The notes beneath the pieces were generated by a model, which was not told the origin of the DNA, searched no databases, and saw nothing but the letters and a program-made list of their open reading frames with translations. Positions 26,109 to 35,946 of a DNA stretch of 62,219 nucleotides are shown one piece after another. Source of the DNA: Vreelandella aquamarina (GTDB taxonomy: Bacteria > Pseudomonadota > Gammaproteobacteria > Pseudomonadales > Halomonadaceae); NCBI RefSeq assembly GCF_900110265.1, contig NZ_FODB01000016.1, positions 1-62,219 of the forward strand, written 5' to 3'. The translations under genes and the position numbers were made by a program. The first letter of the stretch is position 1, and every line of letters begins with the position of its first letter.

Positions 26109-27926
26109 TTAGCGCTCTATCCTGGCATCACTGCGCAGGTCATCGATCAATCCTTGAATGATCGCCTGAGCCCGCAGTTGTTCTGCCATTTGTGACACGA
26201 AAGCATTCATCTGCTCGTCGGCCTGCCCTTCGTTGACACTGTCCAATGCAACGACAGCAACGCCCTGAGGCAAGGTCACGGCACGGTAAACGCTGTCGCC
26301 CTCTTCAGGGTGTGGCATGCGGAACACTTCACGGATCAGCACCTGAGGCAGCGTACTGTCAGACTGGCGAGAGACGTTATTGGCTTCCAGCCACTCCAGC
26401 TCAACGGCATCGCCCGCACGGAGCAAGGCGATCAATTCTGCTGCCTGCTCCTGAAGTGCTTCTTGGCGCTGCTGAGCAGCAACAGCCTGCTCTACTTCAT
26501 CGCGCACTTCATCTAGGGGCAGAACAGTTGCATCACGATGCTCGGCGACACGAAGCACTAAGCGGCGGTCGTTGTCGAGCTCAATCACTTCGCTGTTGTA
26601 GCCCTCTTCCAGCACGTCAGCGCTGAACGCCTCATCCAGCACGCCCGGCTCGGAAAGCGCTCCTTCACCTTCCCCACGCGCCAACCAGTCGCTCTCGTTG
26701 AGCGTCAGGCCGAGGTCATCCGCAACGGACTGCAGATCGTCTGCCGCGAAGCTCTCATCGATCAGACGCTGCACCTGACGATTGAAGTCATCATTGACCT
26801 CACGCAGCGCCACTTCCTGAGCCAAACGGTCACGCTGCTCTTCGAAAGAAGGCGCATCCAGCTCGGTAACCTGCAGAATATGGAAAGCACCGTCCATTTC
26901 GACGACCTGGGACGTCTCACCGACCCCAAGGGCAAACGCTGCGTCATCGAAGGCATCACCAAAGAAGCCGCGACTGATCACGCCCAGATCACCACCCTGC
27001 TCGGCACTAGCGGTGTCATCCGAAAAACGCACGGCGGTATCGGCGAAACTCTCACCACGGCTCAGGTCAGCCAGCGCTTCATTGGCTAGCTGCTGGGCCT
27101 CTTCACGGCCACGCTCGGAACCAAAGGTCACCATGATATGGGAAACACGACGGTTGGCATCGCGATTCTGCTCACGCCAGGCAGCGCGGAGTTCGCTCTC
27201 GTCCACAGCAATATCTTCAGCCATGGCCTGGCGGTCGATCACCACGTACTCGACGCGCACCTGTTCCGGGCGCTCGAAGCGTTCCTGGTTGGCGTCATAG
27301 TAGGCCTGCATCTGCTCCTCGGTGACCTCTACTTCATAAGCAGCATCATTGGCATCCAGCATCACGTAGCGGAAATCTCGCTGCTGGCCTTGCAGGTCTG
27401 CCAGACGCTGCTCTTCATTGGCCAAGCTGAAGTCACTGAATGCCAAGCCCTGCTGCAGTTGCTGACGCTTGATATCCATCCGCAGCTCTTCACGGAACGA
27501 GAGCGGCGTGTAACCCGCTCCTGCCAGACGATTCCGGAAAATTTCTGCAGAAAAGCGCCCATCCTGATCATGAAACTCAGGCAGTGTCACGATCATCTGG
27601 TCAAGCTGAGCGTCGGAGACGTAAAAACCGCCGTCCTCAGCATACTGACGCAGTAAAGACTGAGTGATGAGCTGGTCGAGCATATCGTTGCGCAGTGCCC
27701 GCTCCTGCTCAGGAGGCACTTGCCCAGAACGCAGCGCGCGCTGCACTTCTAGCTCAACTTGCTGACGCATAATGGGTTCGCCATTAACGCTCGCCACTTC
27801 ATTGGGGTCGCTACCAAAGACACTGAACAGCGACTCCACACCAAAAAGCGCCATGGCCGCGACCATGACACCAATGATTATCTTGGCACCCCAGCTTCTG
27901 GAGCCATCTCGTATACTTTGCAGCAT
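26109..27926 (-). CDS. ppiD: periplasmic folding chaperone / parvulin-like isomerase PpiD
   Basis: 605 residues. A short cytoplasmic start (MLQSIRDGSRSWGAKIIIG) leads into one inner-membrane helix (about 17-40), then a SurA-like N-domain (NGEPIMRQQVELEVQRAL, LDQLITQSLLRQYAEDGG), one parvulin domain near 260-360 (ASEQGGDLGVISRGFFGDAF, FHILQVTEL) and a C-terminal chaperone region. PpiD is a membrane-anchored periplasmic chaperone near the Sec translocon; its parvulin domain is usually inactive in PPIase assays. Position after hupB matches the common lon-hupB-ppiD order. Confidence 0.94.
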   Translation of the reverse strand: MLQSIRDGSRSWGAKIIIGVMVAAMALFGVESLFSVFGSDPNEVASVNGEPIMRQQVELEVQRALRSGQVPPEQERALRNDMLDQLITQSLLRQYAEDGGFYVSDAQLDQMIVTLPEFHDQDGRFSAEIFRNRLAGAGYTPLSFREELRMDIKRQQLQQGLAFSDFSLANEEQRLADLQGQQRDFRYVMLDANDAAYEVEVTEEQMQAYYDANQERFERPEQVRVEYVVIDRQAMAEDIAVDESELRAAWREQNRDANRRVSHIMVTFGSERGREEAQQLANEALADLSRGESFADTAVRFSDDTASAEQGGDLGVISRGFFGDAFDDAAFALGVGETSQVVEMDGAFHILQVTELDAPSFEEQRDRLAQEVALREVNDDFNRQVQRLIDESFAADDLQSVADDLGLTLNESDWLARGEGEGALSEPGVLDEAFSADVLEEGYNSEVIELDNDRRLVLRVAEHRDATVLPLDEVRDEVEQAVAAQQRQEALQEQAAELIALLRAGDAVELEWLEANNVSRQSDSTLPQVLIREVFRMPHPEEGDSVYRAVTLPQGVAVVALDSVNEGQADEQMNAFVSQMAEQLRAQAIIQGLIDDLRSDARIER

Positions 27927-27983
27927 GCTAGCCTCAGATCATCAAAGCCATCTATTGCCCAAACCATCGGGCCAGAAAAGAAC

Positions 27984-28013
27984 ATGGGCGCATCGCGGAT
28001 GCGATGCGCCCAT
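27984..28013 (-). terminator. hupB terminator
   Basis: A perfect 13-bp stem, ATGGGCGCATCGC (27984-27996) with GCGATGCGCCCAT (28001-28013), loop of four, lies 25 nt after the hupB stop. The following minus-strand sequence is moderately T-rich (GTTCTTTTCT). Confidence 0.7.
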
Positions 28014-28037
28014 TAGGTTACAGCAAACGCGAGCCAA

Positions 28038-28310
28038 TTAGTTGACGGCGTCTTTCAGCGCTTTACCGGCTTTAAAGCTGGGCACTTTTGCTGCGCTGAT
28101 TTCGATTGGCTGACCCGTTTGGGGGTTGCGACCAGTACGCGCAGCACGCTCTTTAATAGCGAAGGTACCAAAACCTACCAGAGAAACACTCTCGCCTTTT
28201 TTGAGGCTATCGGTGACAGACTCCACCATGGCATCCAATGCGCGGCTTGCCGCTGCTTTAGGAATATCTGCAGATGCGGCAATAGCTTCAATCAGCTCGG
28301 ACTTATTCAC
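28038..28310 (-). CDS. hupB: DNA-binding protein HU-beta
   Basis: A 90-residue [21 protein letters not shown], the hinge [21 protein letters not shown] containing the intercalating-proline arm (NPQTG), and the helix [16 protein letters not shown]. It is a histone-like dimer that bends and compacts DNA. A strong promoter of its own lies in the 191-nt gap after lon (28391-28420). It differs from ihfA in this window by length and by the [11 protein letters not shown] ending. Confidence 0.96.
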   Translation of the reverse strand: MNKSELIEAIAASADIPKAAASRALDAMVESVTDSLKKGESVSLVGFGTFAIKERAARTGRNPQTGQPIEISAAKVPSFKAGKALKDAVN

Positions 28311-28390
28311 ACTTCACCCCTTAACTGTTTCAAAAAATGGCTCTGGACGGCACGGCCACCAAGTGCATCAACCTCAAAGCATAGCTGCGT

Positions 28391-28420
28391 TTTATAGCAA
28401 TGCCTTGAAACACCTGTCAA
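28391..28420 (-). promoter_or_regulatory. hupB promoter
   Basis: TTGACA (28420-28415, minus strand, perfect consensus) and TATAAA (28396-28391) are 18 nt apart, about 80 nt before hupB. This is the best consensus promoter in the window. Confidence 0.72.
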
Positions 28421-28474
28421 GCGACCGGACCGTGAAATCCCCGTTGCTCAAGGCATTGGGCAAACTTATTAAGT

Positions 28475-28498
28475 AAAATTAAAGCAAAACTGCTTTAA
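28475..28498 (-). terminator. lon terminator
   Basis: On the minus strand TTAAAGCA/TGCTTTAA (28498-28479) forms an 8-bp hairpin with loop GTTT, followed by TTTT. It begins four bases after the lon stop codon. Confidence 0.6.
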
Positions 28499-28501
28499 CG
28501 C

Positions 28502-30928
28502 TTAATGGGTACTTGCAACAGCATTTGCATTGAAAGACTTATCTGCGCCCTTTAATGAAGCGCCTTCGGCAACATTCTCTGCCAGCGCCACGGCCAGCAC
28601 GTCATCTATCCAGCGTACGGGGCGAATATCAAGCGCTCCTTTGATATTCTCCGGTACTTCCTTGAGATCTCGACGATTTTCCTCAGGGATTAAGACGGTC
28701 TTTATACCACCCCGCCTAGCCGCCAGCAATTTCTCCTTTAGACCCCCAATCGGTAATACTTCACCACGCAGGTTTACCTCCCCTGTCATGGCCACATCGC
28801 ACCTTACTGGCCGCTGAGTATAAGCGGAGACAATCGCCGTTACCATGGCAATACCAGCACTGGGCCCGTCTTTAGGTGTGGCACCTTCGGGCACATGGAT
28901 GTGCAGGTCTTCGTTTTCGAAGCGCTGGGGGTCAATTCCATAGGCCTGAGCACGCGCCTTCACGACGGTTTGTGCTGCACTTACCGACTCTTTCATGACA
29001 TCACCAAGCGAACCGGTCTTGTTAATACGACCTTTACCTGGCGTCACTACCGACTCAATGTTGAGCAGCTCCCCACCTACGGACGTCCAAGCCAAACCGG
29101 TTACACGACCGACTTGGTCCTCCTGCTCCGCCAAGCCATAGCTATAGCGGCGTACACCGGCATAAGTCTCAATCTGATCAGCGGAGAGCACTTGCTGCGC
29201 CTGCAGCTTGTTGCCTGCCTTATCTTTCGAGGTGCGCTCAGCTTCTAAGCGCTCACGCAGCACTTTACGGCACACTCTAGCGATCTGACGCTCAAGCTCG
29301 CGCACACCCGCCTCACGAGTGTAGTAGCGCACCAACTCAAGCAACGCGTCGTCATTCAGCGCTAGCTCTTCTTCCTTAAGCCCATTAGCTGCTAGCTGCT
29401 TGGGTAGCAGGTAGCGCCTAGCGATGGCGAGCTTCTCGTCTTCGGTGTAGCCCGGTAGACGAATAATCTCCATACGGTCCAGCAGCGGGCCTGGGATATT
29501 CATTGAGTTCGCGGTGCAAATAAACAGCGTCTCAGAGAGGTCGTAATCCAGCTCAAGGTAGTGATCACTAAAGCTGTCGTTCTGCTCGGGGTCCAATACC
29601 TCTAGAAGCGCTGACGCCGGATCACCACGGTGGTCCATGCCTAGTTTATCCACCTCATCCAACAGGAAAAGCGGATTTTTCACCCCGGCACGGCTCATAC
29701 GCTGTATCAGCTTGCCTGGCAGCGAGCCAATATAGGTGCGGCGATGGCCACGGATTTCCGACTCATCGCGCACACCACCCAGCGCCAGGCGGACGTACTT
29801 ACGATTTGTCGCGCGGGCGATGGATTGACCAAGGGACGTTTTACCTACCCCAGGCGGTCCTACCAAGCAGAGCACCGGCCCTTTCATTTTCCGTACGCGC
29901 TTTTGTACGGCTAGGTACTCAAGAATGCGCGCCTTCACTTCTTCCAGGCCGTAATGATCTTCATCCAGCACCTGCTGGGCTTTTACCAGATCGTGCTTAA
30001 CGCGCGTGCGCTTTTTCCATGGAACGGCAATTAGCCAGTCCAGATATGAGCGCACTACGGTCGCCTCAGCAGAATTGGCAGCCATCATTTTGAGCTTATT
30101 AAGCTCTTGAGTCGCTTTATCAGACGCCTCTTTGGGCATCCCAGACTCTTTGATCGCCTGTTCGTACTTTTCGGCTTCGTTGGGTACATTATCCAGCTCA
30201 CCCATCTCTTTCTGGATGGCCTTCATCTGCTCATTGAGATAGTACTCACGCTGCGTTTTTTCCATCTGCTCTTTAACACGCGAGCGGATGCGCTTCTCGA
30301 CCTGGAGCAGATCAATCTCAGACTCAATCAGCGCCATCAGGTGTTCAATACGGTCGCGTACGCGATCCATTTCGAGCAGCTCTTGCTTGTCACCAATTTT
30401 CAGCGACAGGTGGGCGCAGATGGTGTCGACCAAACGGCTAGGGTCTTCGATGCCCGACAGCGAGTTAAGCACTTCGTTGGGCACTTTCTTAGACAGCTTG
30501 ACGTACTGCTCGAACTGATTGAGCAGGACACGCACTAGCGCTTCTTGCTCACGACTGGTAAGCGGCTCGCTTTCACGTGGGATTAAGTGCGCCTGAGTGT
30601 AGCCCACTTCATTTTCTTCGATATCGATAACATCAGCGCGGAAGCTGCCTTCAATCAACACCTTTACAGTGCCATCAGGCAGCTTAAGCAGCTGCATGAT
30701 GTCAGCGACGGTCCCCATCGCGTAGAGGTCCGCATTATCAGGATCATCCTGTGAGGCCTCGCGCTGAGCCACCAGCAGTACACGCTTGTCGGCTTCCATC
30801 GCTGCCTCTAAGGCTTGAATGGACTTCTCACGGCCAACAAAAAGCGGAATAACCATTTGCGGATACACAACCACATCCCGCAAAGGCAACAGGGGTAGAC
30901 ATTGTGTCTGATCGGCGTTCTGCTGCAT
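28502..30928 (-). CDS. lon: ATP-dependent protease Lon
   Basis: An 808-residue Lon protease. The N-terminal substrate domain has LPLLPLRDVVVYPQMVIPLFVGREKS, the AAA+ Walker A is GPPGVGKTSLGQSIA, Walker B is NPLFLLDEVDK, and the C-terminal Ser-Lys proteolytic site is DGPSAGIAMVTAI with the Ser in PSAG and a later Lys in GLKEKLLAARRGG. It degrades misfolded and regulatory proteins in the cytoplasm. It sits between clpX and hupB in the conserved protein-quality-control cluster, with its own leader of about 200 nt. Confidence 0.97.
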   Translation of the reverse strand: MQQNADQTQCLPLLPLRDVVVYPQMVIPLFVGREKSIQALEAAMEADKRVLLVAQREASQDDPDNADLYAMGTVADIMQLLKLPDGTVKVLIEGSFRADVIDIEENEVGYTQAHLIPRESEPLTSREQEALVRVLLNQFEQYVKLSKKVPNEVLNSLSGIEDPSRLVDTICAHLSLKIGDKQELLEMDRVRDRIEHLMALIESEIDLLQVEKRIRSRVKEQMEKTQREYYLNEQMKAIQKEMGELDNVPNEAEKYEQAIKESGMPKEASDKATQELNKLKMMAANSAEATVVRSYLDWLIAVPWKKRTRVKHDLVKAQQVLDEDHYGLEEVKARILEYLAVQKRVRKMKGPVLCLVGPPGVGKTSLGQSIARATNRKYVRLALGGVRDESEIRGHRRTYIGSLPGKLIQRMSRAGVKNPLFLLDEVDKLGMDHRGDPASALLEVLDPEQNDSFSDHYLELDYDLSETLFICTANSMNIPGPLLDRMEIIRLPGYTEDEKLAIARRYLLPKQLAANGLKEEELALNDDALLELVRYYTREAGVRELERQIARVCRKVLRERLEAERTSKDKAGNKLQAQQVLSADQIETYAGVRRYSYGLAEQEDQVGRVTGLAWTSVGGELLNIESVVTPGKGRINKTGSLGDVMKESVSAAQTVVKARAQAYGIDPQRFENEDLHIHVPEGATPKDGPSAGIAMVTAIVSAYTQRPVRCDVAMTGEVNLRGEVLPIGGLKEKLLAARRGGIKTVLIPEENRRDLKEVPENIKGALDIRPVRWIDDVLAVALAENVAEGASLKGADKSFNANAVASTH

Positions 30929-30964
30929 CGCAGACGTTCCTCAAATTCGGATGAGTACTTGAAG

Positions 30965-30982
30965 GGTACTTAGCCAAGTACC
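30965..30982 (-). repeat. palindrome in the lon leader
   Basis: GGTACTT and AAGTACC flank AGCC to form a perfect 7-bp dyad 37 nt before the lon start codon. The half-site word AGTACTT occurs once more just beside it. It could be an operator or an RNA hairpin. Confidence 0.55.
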
Positions 30983-31055
30983 TCACAGTATGAAAGGGCA
31001 TGACACGATACATCACCGTGTGCTGGCCAGCCGTTTCAACAATAACGTAGAACAA

Positions 31056-31081
31056 CAAGGGGCCGCCTAGGCGACCCCTTG
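31056..31081 (-). terminator. clpX terminator
   Basis: CAAGGGG..CGCC pairs with GGCG..CCCCTTG in the interval 31056-31081 and is followed on the minus strand by GTTGTTCT. It lies 47 nt after the clpX stop, separating clpPX from lon. The T-run is interrupted. Confidence 0.6.
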
Positions 31082-31127
31082 GTTTGGCACAAGCGGTGAA
31101 AGCTAGGCCGTGGTACGTACCGAAGGG

Positions 31128-32408
31128 TTAACCGTCAGTACCGTCGACCCGCGCTTCTTCCTGCTGCGAGTAGATCAACAGTGGCTCGCTTTCGCCAGCA
31201 ATGACGGAACCATCGATGACGACCTTGCTCACCCCTTCCAAGGAAGGAATTTCATACATGGTATCCAGCAGCACAGACTCTAGGATAGAACGCAGCCCAC
31301 GAGCACCGGTTTTACGTTCCATGGCTTTCACAGCCACAGCCCGTAAGGCGTCGTCTCTAAACTCAAGCGTGACGCCTTCCATCTCGAAGAGCTTGGCATA
31401 CTGCTTGATCAGCGAGTTTTTCGGCTCAGTCAAAATCTGAACCAGTGCGTCTTCTGTCAGCTCAGTCAGCGTTGCAATCACTGGCAGGCGCCCCACAAAC
31501 TCAGGAATCAAGCCAAACTTGACCAGATCCTCTGGCTCGACATCCGCGAGTAGCTCGCCAACGCCTCGCGAAGACTCTTTGCTTTTCACGCTGGCATTGA
31601 AACCAATACCGCCTTTCTCAGCACGGTCGCGAATGACTTTATCCAAGCCAGCAAAAGCACCACCCACAATAAACAGGATATTGGCCGTATTGACCTGAAC
31701 AAACTCCTGCTGGGGATGCTTACGCCCACCTTGGGGAGGAACGGACGCCGTTGTGCCTTCAATTAGCTTCAGCAGCGCCTGCTGTACGCCTTCGCCAGAA
31801 ACATCACGGGTAATCGACGGGTTATCCGATTTACGCGAGATTTTGTCGATTTCATCGATATAGACGATGCCGCGCTCGGCTTTCTCAACATCGTAGTCGC
31901 ACTTTTGCAGCAGCTTTTGGATGATATTTTCAACATCTTCACCCACATAGCCTGCTTCGGTCAGCGTCGTTGCATCAGCAATAGTAAAAGGTACATTCAA
32001 TAGCCGCGCCATGGTCTCGGCGAGGAGCGTTTTACCGCTACCCGTCGGGCCAATTAGCAGGATGTTGGACTTACCTAGCTCCACATCGCCTTCACGTACT
32101 TCTGACTTCAGACGCTTGTAGTGGTTATAAACCGCTACAGACAGCACCATCTTGGCGCGGTCTTGTCCGATGACGTAGTCGTCCAATGTATGACGTATTT
32201 CGCGGGGCGTAGGTAAACGCTCCTCATCGCTCTCGGCATCGGCTTCGAGAACTTCTTCGCGAATGATGTCATTACATAAGTCGACACACTCATCGCAGAT
32301 ATACACGGACGGGCCGGCAATCAGCTTACGAACTTCGTTTTGGTTTTTACCACAAAACGAGCAGTAAAGCAGTTTGCCACCTTCGTCCTTGCCTTTGCCG
32401 TCGGCCAT
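31128..32408 (-). CDS. clpX: ATP-dependent Clp protease ATP-binding subunit ClpX
   Basis: A 426-residue AAA+ unfoldase. The N-terminal zinc finger is [17 protein letters not shown] then CDECVDLC. Walker A is [18 protein letters not shown], Walker B is [12 protein letters not shown], and the pore-loop region follows [10 protein letters not shown] (GYVG). It also has the [20 protein letters not shown] and [10 protein letters not shown] motifs. ClpX unfolds tagged substrates and feeds them into ClpP, encoded 74 nt upstream. Length is as in E. coli (424). Confidence 0.97.
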   Translation of the reverse strand: MADGKGKDEGGKLLYCSFCGKNQNEVRKLIAGPSVYICDECVDLCNDIIREEVLEADAESDEERLPTPREIRHTLDDYVIGQDRAKMVLSVAVYNHYKRLKSEVREGDVELGKSNILLIGPTGSGKTLLAETMARLLNVPFTIADATTLTEAGYVGEDVENIIQKLLQKCDYDVEKAERGIVYIDEIDKISRKSDNPSITRDVSGEGVQQALLKLIEGTTASVPPQGGRKHPQQEFVQVNTANILFIVGGAFAGLDKVIRDRAEKGGIGFNASVKSKESSRGVGELLADVEPEDLVKFGLIPEFVGRLPVIATLTELTEDALVQILTEPKNSLIKQYAKLFEMEGVTLEFRDDALRAVAVKAMERKTGARGLRSILESVLLDTMYEIPSLEGVSKVVIDGSVIAGESEPLLIYSQQEEARVDGTDG

Positions 32409-32482
32409 TCGCGTACCTCTGTCACTGCGGCGGCTGACGCCGCCTGAAAAGCTCGTTAGAAAAGCAGAATCCTATCACGCTA

Positions 32483-33100
32483 TCAGGATGTAGGTCGCTT
32501 ATCCAGCACTGCGTCAATCAAGCCATACTCTTTTGCTTTATTGGCGCTCATAAAATTGTCGCGGTCAGTATCCTGAGCCACTTTCTCAACATCCTGGCCA
32601 GTGTGGTGAGCCAGAATTTGATTCAGTTTCTCACGAATACCGAGAATTTCACGGGTGTGAATCTCAATATCCGACGCTTGACCTTGGTAGCCACCTAGCG
32701 GCTGGTGAATCATCACGCGGGAGTTAGGTAAGCAGTAACGCTTGCCCGCAGCGCCTGCTGTTAGCAGGAGCGCGCCCATGCTGGCAGCCTGACCAATACA
32801 TACGGTGGAAACATCCGGCTTGATAAACTGCATGGTGTCATAAATTGACATACCCGCCGTTACCGAACCACCGGGTGAATTGATGTAAAGATGGATATCC
32901 TTATCGGGGTTTTCAGACTCAAGAAACAACAGCTGCGCCACGACAAGGTTAGCCATGTAATCTTCTACCGGCCCTACCAGGAAAATCACACGCTCTTTTA
33001 AAAGGCGCGAGTAGATGTCGTAGGCTCTTTCCCCTTTGGCGCTCTGCTCAACCACCATGGGCACTAAACCGCCGGCGTTTTGAATATCAAACTCACTCAT
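32483..33100 (-). CDS. clpP: ATP-dependent Clp protease proteolytic subunit
   Basis: A 205-residue serine protease. [22 protein letters not shown] opens the protein, [24 protein letters not shown] [14 protein letters not shown] forms the oxyanion loop, [11 protein letters not shown] carries the catalytic Ser, and [16 protein letters not shown] carries the catalytic His. It forms the double-heptamer chamber served by ClpX. It begins 65 nt after the tig stop, within the standard tig-clpP-clpX order. Confidence 0.97.
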   Translation of the reverse strand: MSEFDIQNAGGLVPMVVEQSAKGERAYDIYSRLLKERVIFLVGPVEDYMANLVVAQLLFLESENPDKDIHLYINSPGGSVTAGMSIYDTMQFIKPDVSTVCIGQAASMGALLLTAGAAGKRYCLPNSRVMIHQPLGGYQGQASDIEIHTREILGIREKLNQILAHHTGQDVEKVAQDTDRDNFMSANKAKEYGLIDAVLDKRPTS

Positions 33101-33165
33101 TCGGGTGATTCCTTGCGTCCGGTAAGGGAAAAGCGCACCCAGATAGGGTGCGCCACGCGATGAGA

Positions 33166-34518
33166 TCAGGCGCCTGCCTGTTCGCCCTCTTCGGCCTTCT
33201 CATCTTGCTCAGCCTGCTGCTGAGCAGCAGCCAGCGCTTGCTGGTAAGACATTTCGACGTCTTTGACGTTCGCTTGCTCAAGCAGCTTCTCAACGGCTTT
33301 CTCTTCGAGAATGGCAGATTTTACCTGGGTTTTCAGCTGCTCATTACCCATGTAGTACTCAACCACTTCGGATGGATCTTGATACTGCTCAGCCAGCTCT
33401 TCTACTTTGGCTTTGATGGCCGCGTCGTCTGCGTCCAGTTCATTGGCTTTGATCACTTCAGCTAGCAATAGACCAACCTGAACACGGCTCTTCGCCTGCT
33501 CTTCAAACAGCTCATTCGGCAGCTGGCTAACGTCAAAATCGTCACCCAGGCCAAACTGCTGAGCGGCTTGACGCTTCATGCCGTCCGTTTCTTGCTGAAC
33601 CAGCGCGGTGGGCACGGGAATGTCGTTCGCTTTTTTCAGCGCATCCAGCACCTGCTGCTTAACACGGTTGTCAACAGCCTGAGCCGCTTCGCGGGTCATG
33701 TTCTTTTTAATTTCAGCACGGAATTTGGCTTCATCGCCGTCTTCTACACCGAAACGCTCGATGAACTCAGCATCAACTTCCGGCAGTTTCTGGCTGCTTA
33801 CTTTGTGAACGGTCACCTTGAAGGTGGCGTCTTGACCGGCCAGATGCTCGGCTTGGTAATCCGCTGGGAAAGTGACGGAGATGGTTTTTTCTTCGCCTGC
33901 TTTAACACCGATCAGTTGCTCTTCAAAACCTGGAATGAAGCTGTTAGAACCGATGACCAACGCGTGGCCTTCTGCACTGCCACCTTCAAACGGCTCGTCG
34001 CCCAGGAAGCCTTGGAAATCGATGGTGACTTGGTCACCGTCAGCAGCGGCAGCGTCAACTTCTTCCCATGCGGCGTTTTGCTTACGCAAGGTATCGATCA
34101 TTTCATCGACATCTGCTTCGCTGACAGACACAACTGGGCGCTCAACGTCTGTACCTTCGATAGAGGTCAGCTCAACCTGCGGGTAAACTTCCATTACCGC
34201 AACGAACTCAAGGTCTTTACCCTCTTCATTAACTTTTGGCTCAATCTGCGGGAAACCGGCAGGGTTGAGTTCTTTTTCTGTGATCGCGCGAACGTAGCGT
34301 TCACGCATCACTTCGCCTACCACTTCACTGCGCACGCTGTCGCCATAGCGCTGACGCACGACGGCCATTGGCACCCGGCCTTGGCGGAAACCGTTCAGGC
34401 GAACGTTTTTCGCGGTGTCTTTCAAGCGAGCGCTGACGGCCTCGTCGATTTCTGCTGCCGGCACTTGAATCGTGATACGGCGTTCGATCTGGGAGGTCGT
34501 CTCGACGGAAACTTGCAT
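33166..34518 (-). CDS. tig: trigger factor
   Basis: A 450-residue ribosome-associated chaperone. The ribosome-binding domain includes [17 protein letters not shown] (the GFRxGxxP signature at about 44-51), followed by the FKBP-like PPIase domain ([34 protein letters not shown]) and the helical C-terminal chaperone arms. It ends in an acidic, Gln/Glu/Ala-rich tail. Trigger factor shields nascent chains at the exit tunnel. It is the first gene of the tig-clpP-clpX cluster. Confidence 0.96.
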   Translation of the reverse strand: MQVSVETTSQIERRITIQVPAAEIDEAVSARLKDTAKNVRLNGFRQGRVPMAVVRQRYGDSVRSEVVGEVMRERYVRAITEKELNPAGFPQIEPKVNEEGKDLEFVAVMEVYPQVELTSIEGTDVERPVVSVSEADVDEMIDTLRKQNAAWEEVDAAAADGDQVTIDFQGFLGDEPFEGGSAEGHALVIGSNSFIPGFEEQLIGVKAGEEKTISVTFPADYQAEHLAGQDATFKVTVHKVSSQKLPEVDAEFIERFGVEDGDEAKFRAEIKKNMTREAAQAVDNRVKQQVLDALKKANDIPVPTALVQQETDGMKRQAAQQFGLGDDFDVSQLPNELFEEQAKSRVQVGLLLAEVIKANELDADDAAIKAKVEELAEQYQDPSEVVEYYMGNEQLKTQVKSAILEEKAVEKLLEQANVKDVEMSYQQALAAAQQQAEQDEKAEEGEQAGA

Positions 34519-34669
34519 GAATTGTCCTCTAGCGGCTGGGCGTTGTGTTGATTGCGTAAAATATGTTCAAGGGGGCAATTTTAAGAACCCTGACGCATGG
34601 TGGCAAGCGCCATGCTCGCAAGATGGGGGCGCAAGCACCAATTACAAGGGTTTAAAGGTACAAAAATCG

Positions 34670-35038
34670 TTACTCCCGCGCAGACCACCACAGGGAAACC
34701 GCATGCAGCAGCAGACCACACGTCGCCGCGTGAGAGATAAAGACCTGCCAGCTAATCCAATCAGTAAACATGGCGTGCCAAGCCCCCATCACCAGCGCCC
34801 CGAGCACTAGCATGATCGCTAGACGCTTTATTAGTGCTGGTAGCGCCTGACGAGCCTCTTGAGACAGCATCCTCCACTGGAACGCGGCTGCGCCAGCCAC
34901 TAGCACCAAGGCCATCAGCAGAAGGGTTTGGCGCGTCTCATGCCCTCCCACCATATAGCGCGGGAGCGCAGCGAGCATCACGATGCATAAGCCAACCGCT
35001 ACGCTCACTCGCTTGGGAGAGTAAACCGTTTGCTGCAT
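34670..35038 (-). CDS. small membrane protein of unknown function
   Basis: 122 residues with four probable membrane segments: SVAVGLCIVMLAALPRY, TLLLMALVLVAGAAAF, LAIMLVLGALVMGAW and VFISHAATCGLLLHAVSLWW. I do not recognise a family. It starts two bases after the flavodoxin stop, so it is very likely co-translated with it, and it ends before the tig promoter region. There is no clear terminator after it. Confidence 0.65.
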   Translation of the reverse strand: MQQTVYSPKRVSVAVGLCIVMLAALPRYMVGGHETRQTLLLMALVLVAGAAAFQWRMLSQEARQALPALIKRLAIMLVLGALVMGAWHAMFTDWISWQVFISHAATCGLLLHAVSLWWSARE

Positions 35039-35040
35039 GG

Positions 35041-35502
35041 CTATGCTACCTTTAGCTTCTGAGCATCAATCCACTCCTCTACCCACGGCACCGCTGCATC
35101 ATCCGCCATGAAGGTTTCCATCGCGTCGATTTCAAGGCGCTCACCTAAACGGTGGGCGCCATGATCCTGCAGCAACTCATCTAAGGCTCTCCCCGCGCCA
35201 CAGAACGTATCACCGTAGGAACTATCGCCAAGCGCGATCAACCCATAACGCAGTCCCGCCAGCGAGGGGCTTTGATCTTTTAGACTGCGAACAAAGGGCA
35301 CAAAGTTACCGGGAAAATCACCGCTCCCCGTGGTAGACACACAGAAAAGCGTTAGATCACTGGCTTGGGAAACATCGTCTACAGAGGGCTGTTCTGAAAT
35401 ATCAACGTCATAGCCCGCCTGCTCAAACAGCGGCTTTACCTGCTCAGCAACGTCTAACGCACCACCATACATGGTGCCGACCAGAATGGTTAACTTAGGC
35501 AT
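35041..35502 (-). CDS. MioC-like flavodoxin
   Basis: A 153-residue short-chain flavodoxin from ATG 35502 (GGAG seven bases upstream; an ATG six codons earlier is less likely). FMN-phosphate loop ILVGTMYGGALDVAEQV (TxYGxA type), then VSTTGSGDFPGNFVPFVRSL, and GLIALGDSSYGDTFCGAG for the flavin ring. This matches MioC/YqcA-type flavodoxins rather than long-chain ones. It is a one-electron carrier; its partner is not shown by context. Confidence 0.85.
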   Translation of the reverse strand: MPKLTILVGTMYGGALDVAEQVKPLFEQAGYDVDISEQPSVDDVSQASDLTLFCVSTTGSGDFPGNFVPFVRSLKDQSPSLAGLRYGLIALGDSSYGDTFCGAGRALDELLQDHGAHRLGERLEIDAMETFMADDAAVPWVEEWIDAQKLKVA

Positions 35503-35659
35503 TGGCCTACTCCTCGGCAAAGTTGTCGTACTGCGCTTTGTTAAGTCCGCAAAGTTCAGTCGACAAATACCTGATGAATTTGCTCAAATATTAACACGAC
35601 TGACAAAAATGACGCACGCCCCACCATGGGCTACCGACAATCGTCCAACAGGAGCGCTT

Positions 35660-35866
35660 ATGCAGCAGACCTTTGAGACATGGATCACGCCCATTATGAT
35701 TGGCGGCCTGATCATTTTTATGTGTTTTATTATTTGGGATCTCGCAAAAAAATCGAACGCAGGCAAATTTGGCACGATTATGTTGTTTGTGGTACTAGGT
35801 GCCGGAATGTTGGGCTACGTCATTAAAGTGGTGATCACTTGGCTGATTGAGGGTGGAGGTATTTAG
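35660..35866 (+). CDS. DUF2788-family small membrane protein
   Basis: 68 residues from ATG 35660, with AGGAG eight bases upstream. Two hydrophobic segments (TPIMIGGLIIFMCFIIWDLA and GTIMLFVVLGAGMLGYVIKV) are joined by KKSNAGKFG. The pattern, two helices with a conserved KAGKFGT-like link, fits DUF2788, found in pseudomonads and relatives, function unknown. The open frame extends further upstream to 35471, but the sequence before the ATG is not family-like and overlaps the divergent flavodoxin. Confidence 0.75.
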   Translation: MQQTFETWITPIMIGGLIIFMCFIIWDLAKKSNAGKFGTIMLFVVLGAGMLGYVIKVVITWLIEGGGI

Positions 35867-35895
35867 CCAGATAGCGCCCTATTTGTAGCCTATAA

Positions 35896-35923
35896 AAAAG
35901 GAGTGCCATTAGGCACTCCTTTT
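35896..35923. terminator. bidirectional terminator between DUF2788 gene and ihfA
   Basis: AAAAGGAGTGCC (35896-35907) and GGCACTCCTTTT (35912-35923) form a perfect 12-bp stem with loop ATTA, located between two convergent genes. Confidence 0.85.
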
Positions 35924-35946
35924 CGTTGGGCAGCTTGATGTACTCG

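Noticed and set aside
30929..31050. Heat-shock (sigma32) promoter for lon
   Set aside because: TTGAAA is present at about 31034-31039 on the minus strand, but no CCCCAT-like -10 occurs at correct spacing.
33568..34551. Plus-strand open frame of 327 codons opposite tig
   Set aside because: Fully antisense to trigger factor; composition is a mirror of its codons.
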